Assembly: GCF_023053635.1 (NCBI RefSeq)
Contig: NC_086188.1
Span: forward strand, 1,624,501 to 1,688,500
Direction: 5' to 3'
Source of the DNA: Elgaria multicarinata webbii
Lineage: Eukaryota > Chordata > Lepidosauria > Squamata > Anguidae
Length of the DNA: 64,000 nucleotides
Positions within the stretch are counted from its first letter, which is position 1; each line of letters opens with the position of its first letter. The notes under the pieces are model-generated. The model ran no database searches and was not told the DNA's origin. It saw only the letters and a list, made by a program, of their open reading frames with translations. Shown one piece after another: positions 63,301 through 64,000 of this stretch. The position numbers and the translations under genes are program-made.

Positions 63301-64000
63301 CAGTTTAGGCACGCTTGCGCCCACGTGGGACTCTGACTAGGAAGTAATTTGAGACACTGCCCCCCCCCCGCCTCTTAAGTGGAAGGCAGGTGAGAAGGCG
63401 CAGGGGGGCGGTCTTGTGGCCTTTTCTTAAACGTTTTACCGGAATAACAACAGGCGAAATAACGAGGTATTCTGATTTAGTCAAGCCTATAAAGGCAGAG
63501 AACCTTCCACAGAATGAATACAAAGCATGTTGAGAAGCCAAATGGGGATTTCATTGGGGAACGCCCTTCAGCGTCAGCTACAGGAACAGCAAGTGAAGGA
63601 TCAGGAAACACGCGGCCGTTCCCTTTCCTGCAAAGGACATGCTTGATGGCCTAAAAGTGATCGGTGCACCTAGCCCGGTTTTGACCACTTTGCCTCTCCA
63701 AGGAAAAGGGGGTTACCCTGAACCTCTCCCTCCTTTCCCCTCAACTAGCAGCCCTGGCCAGGCTCTTAAAGCCTTTTCACCTTGGAACCTAAGTCTCCCT
63801 TCCCCAGTCCAAGCGGGTCCAGCAGTGCATGGAATCTCCGTCTTGCTCAAAACAGCCACCCATTTCTGATCTGTTTCCAGCCCAATTCCTTTGCAAACGC
63901 CAGCCAATCTCCTGGAATTTATTCCTATTAAATCCCACTGCAGCTGCCCTTTAAGCTCTTGCAAGAATGAGAATGGGCTGGAGGGTAACTTTTATTAACA
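63301..64000. other. Downstream of SH2B3; possible 3' end of ATXN2 on minus strand
   Basis: No coding sequence is seen. A minus-strand AATAAA (TTTATT at 63991-63996) sits at the window edge. In human, ATXN2 converges on SH2B3 with a short gap, so this may be its polyadenylation signal. Another minus-strand AATAAA lies at 62750-62755. Confidence 0.3.

Noticed and set aside
1-64000. Retroviral, LTR, Polinton or other virus-like element
   Set aside because: No long direct terminal repeats, primer-binding site, or gag, pol or env-like coding sequence was recognised. Reverse-transcriptase similarity is limited to CR1 and L2-type LINE pieces.
1-64000. CRISPR array, operon or bacterial mobile element
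   Set aside because: The repeats are microsatellites or dispersed vertebrate retroposons. There are no regularly spaced direct repeats with unique spacers and no prokaryotic gene layout.

Overview
The window is vertebrate nuclear DNA, most likely from a squamate reptile (lizard). It has GT-AG introns, CpG-island promoters, abundant CR1 and L2-type LINE remnants, two tRNA-derived SINE families, and many short self-complementary elements built around an 'ACTACAACTCCCA' core. No bacterial, plasmid, phage or CRISPR feature was seen, and no retroviral or other capsid- or envelope-bearing element was recognised.

Two host genes are supported, in the order and orientation found on human chromosome 12q24 (PHETA1 on the minus strand, SH2B3 on the plus strand). 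PHETA1 has its whole coding sequence in one exon (2672-3520, minus). A strong acceptor lies just upstream of its ATG, and a CpG island with a consensus donor at about 8.2-8.9 kb probably holds its non-coding first exon and promoter. SH2B3 (LNK adaptor) runs left to right. A CpG island at 16.2-17.1 kb is the likely promoter and non-coding first exon. Coding starts at 24301 and continues through seven coding exons to the stop at 61235-61237. The exons join in phase to give 585 residues, with dimerisation, PH and SH2 domains plus a conserved C-terminal tail. The intron after the first coding exon is 29.7 kb; the others are 0.45-2.5 kb.

Layout: 1-2.67 kb, PHETA1 3' UTR and downstream; 2.67-8.9 kb, PHETA1; 8.9-16 kb, intergenic with repeats; 16-24.3 kb, SH2B3 promoter region and 5' UTR intron; 25-54.7 kb, the large repeat- and microsatellite-rich SH2B3 intron; 54.7-61.2 kb, SH2B3 exons for the PH domain, SH2 domain and tail; 61.2-64 kb, SH2B3 3' UTR and downstream. 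In human, ATXN2 converges on SH2B3 from the right. Only a minus-strand AATAAA at the extreme right edge hints at it here, and no ATXN2 coding sequence is visible.

The two proteins are not known to act together. PHETA1 is an endosomal PH-domain partner of the OCRL phosphatase; SH2B3 is a negative-regulatory adaptor of cytokine receptor and JAK signalling. I found no convincing new biological system. The most interesting local signals are: a possible upstream reading frame whose stop overlaps the SH2B3 start codon, a NAGNAG acceptor at the last SH2B3 exon, a poly-C tract in another SH2B3 acceptor, a young near-perfect 144-bp hairpin element, and several self-complementary or quadruplex-prone repeats in introns.
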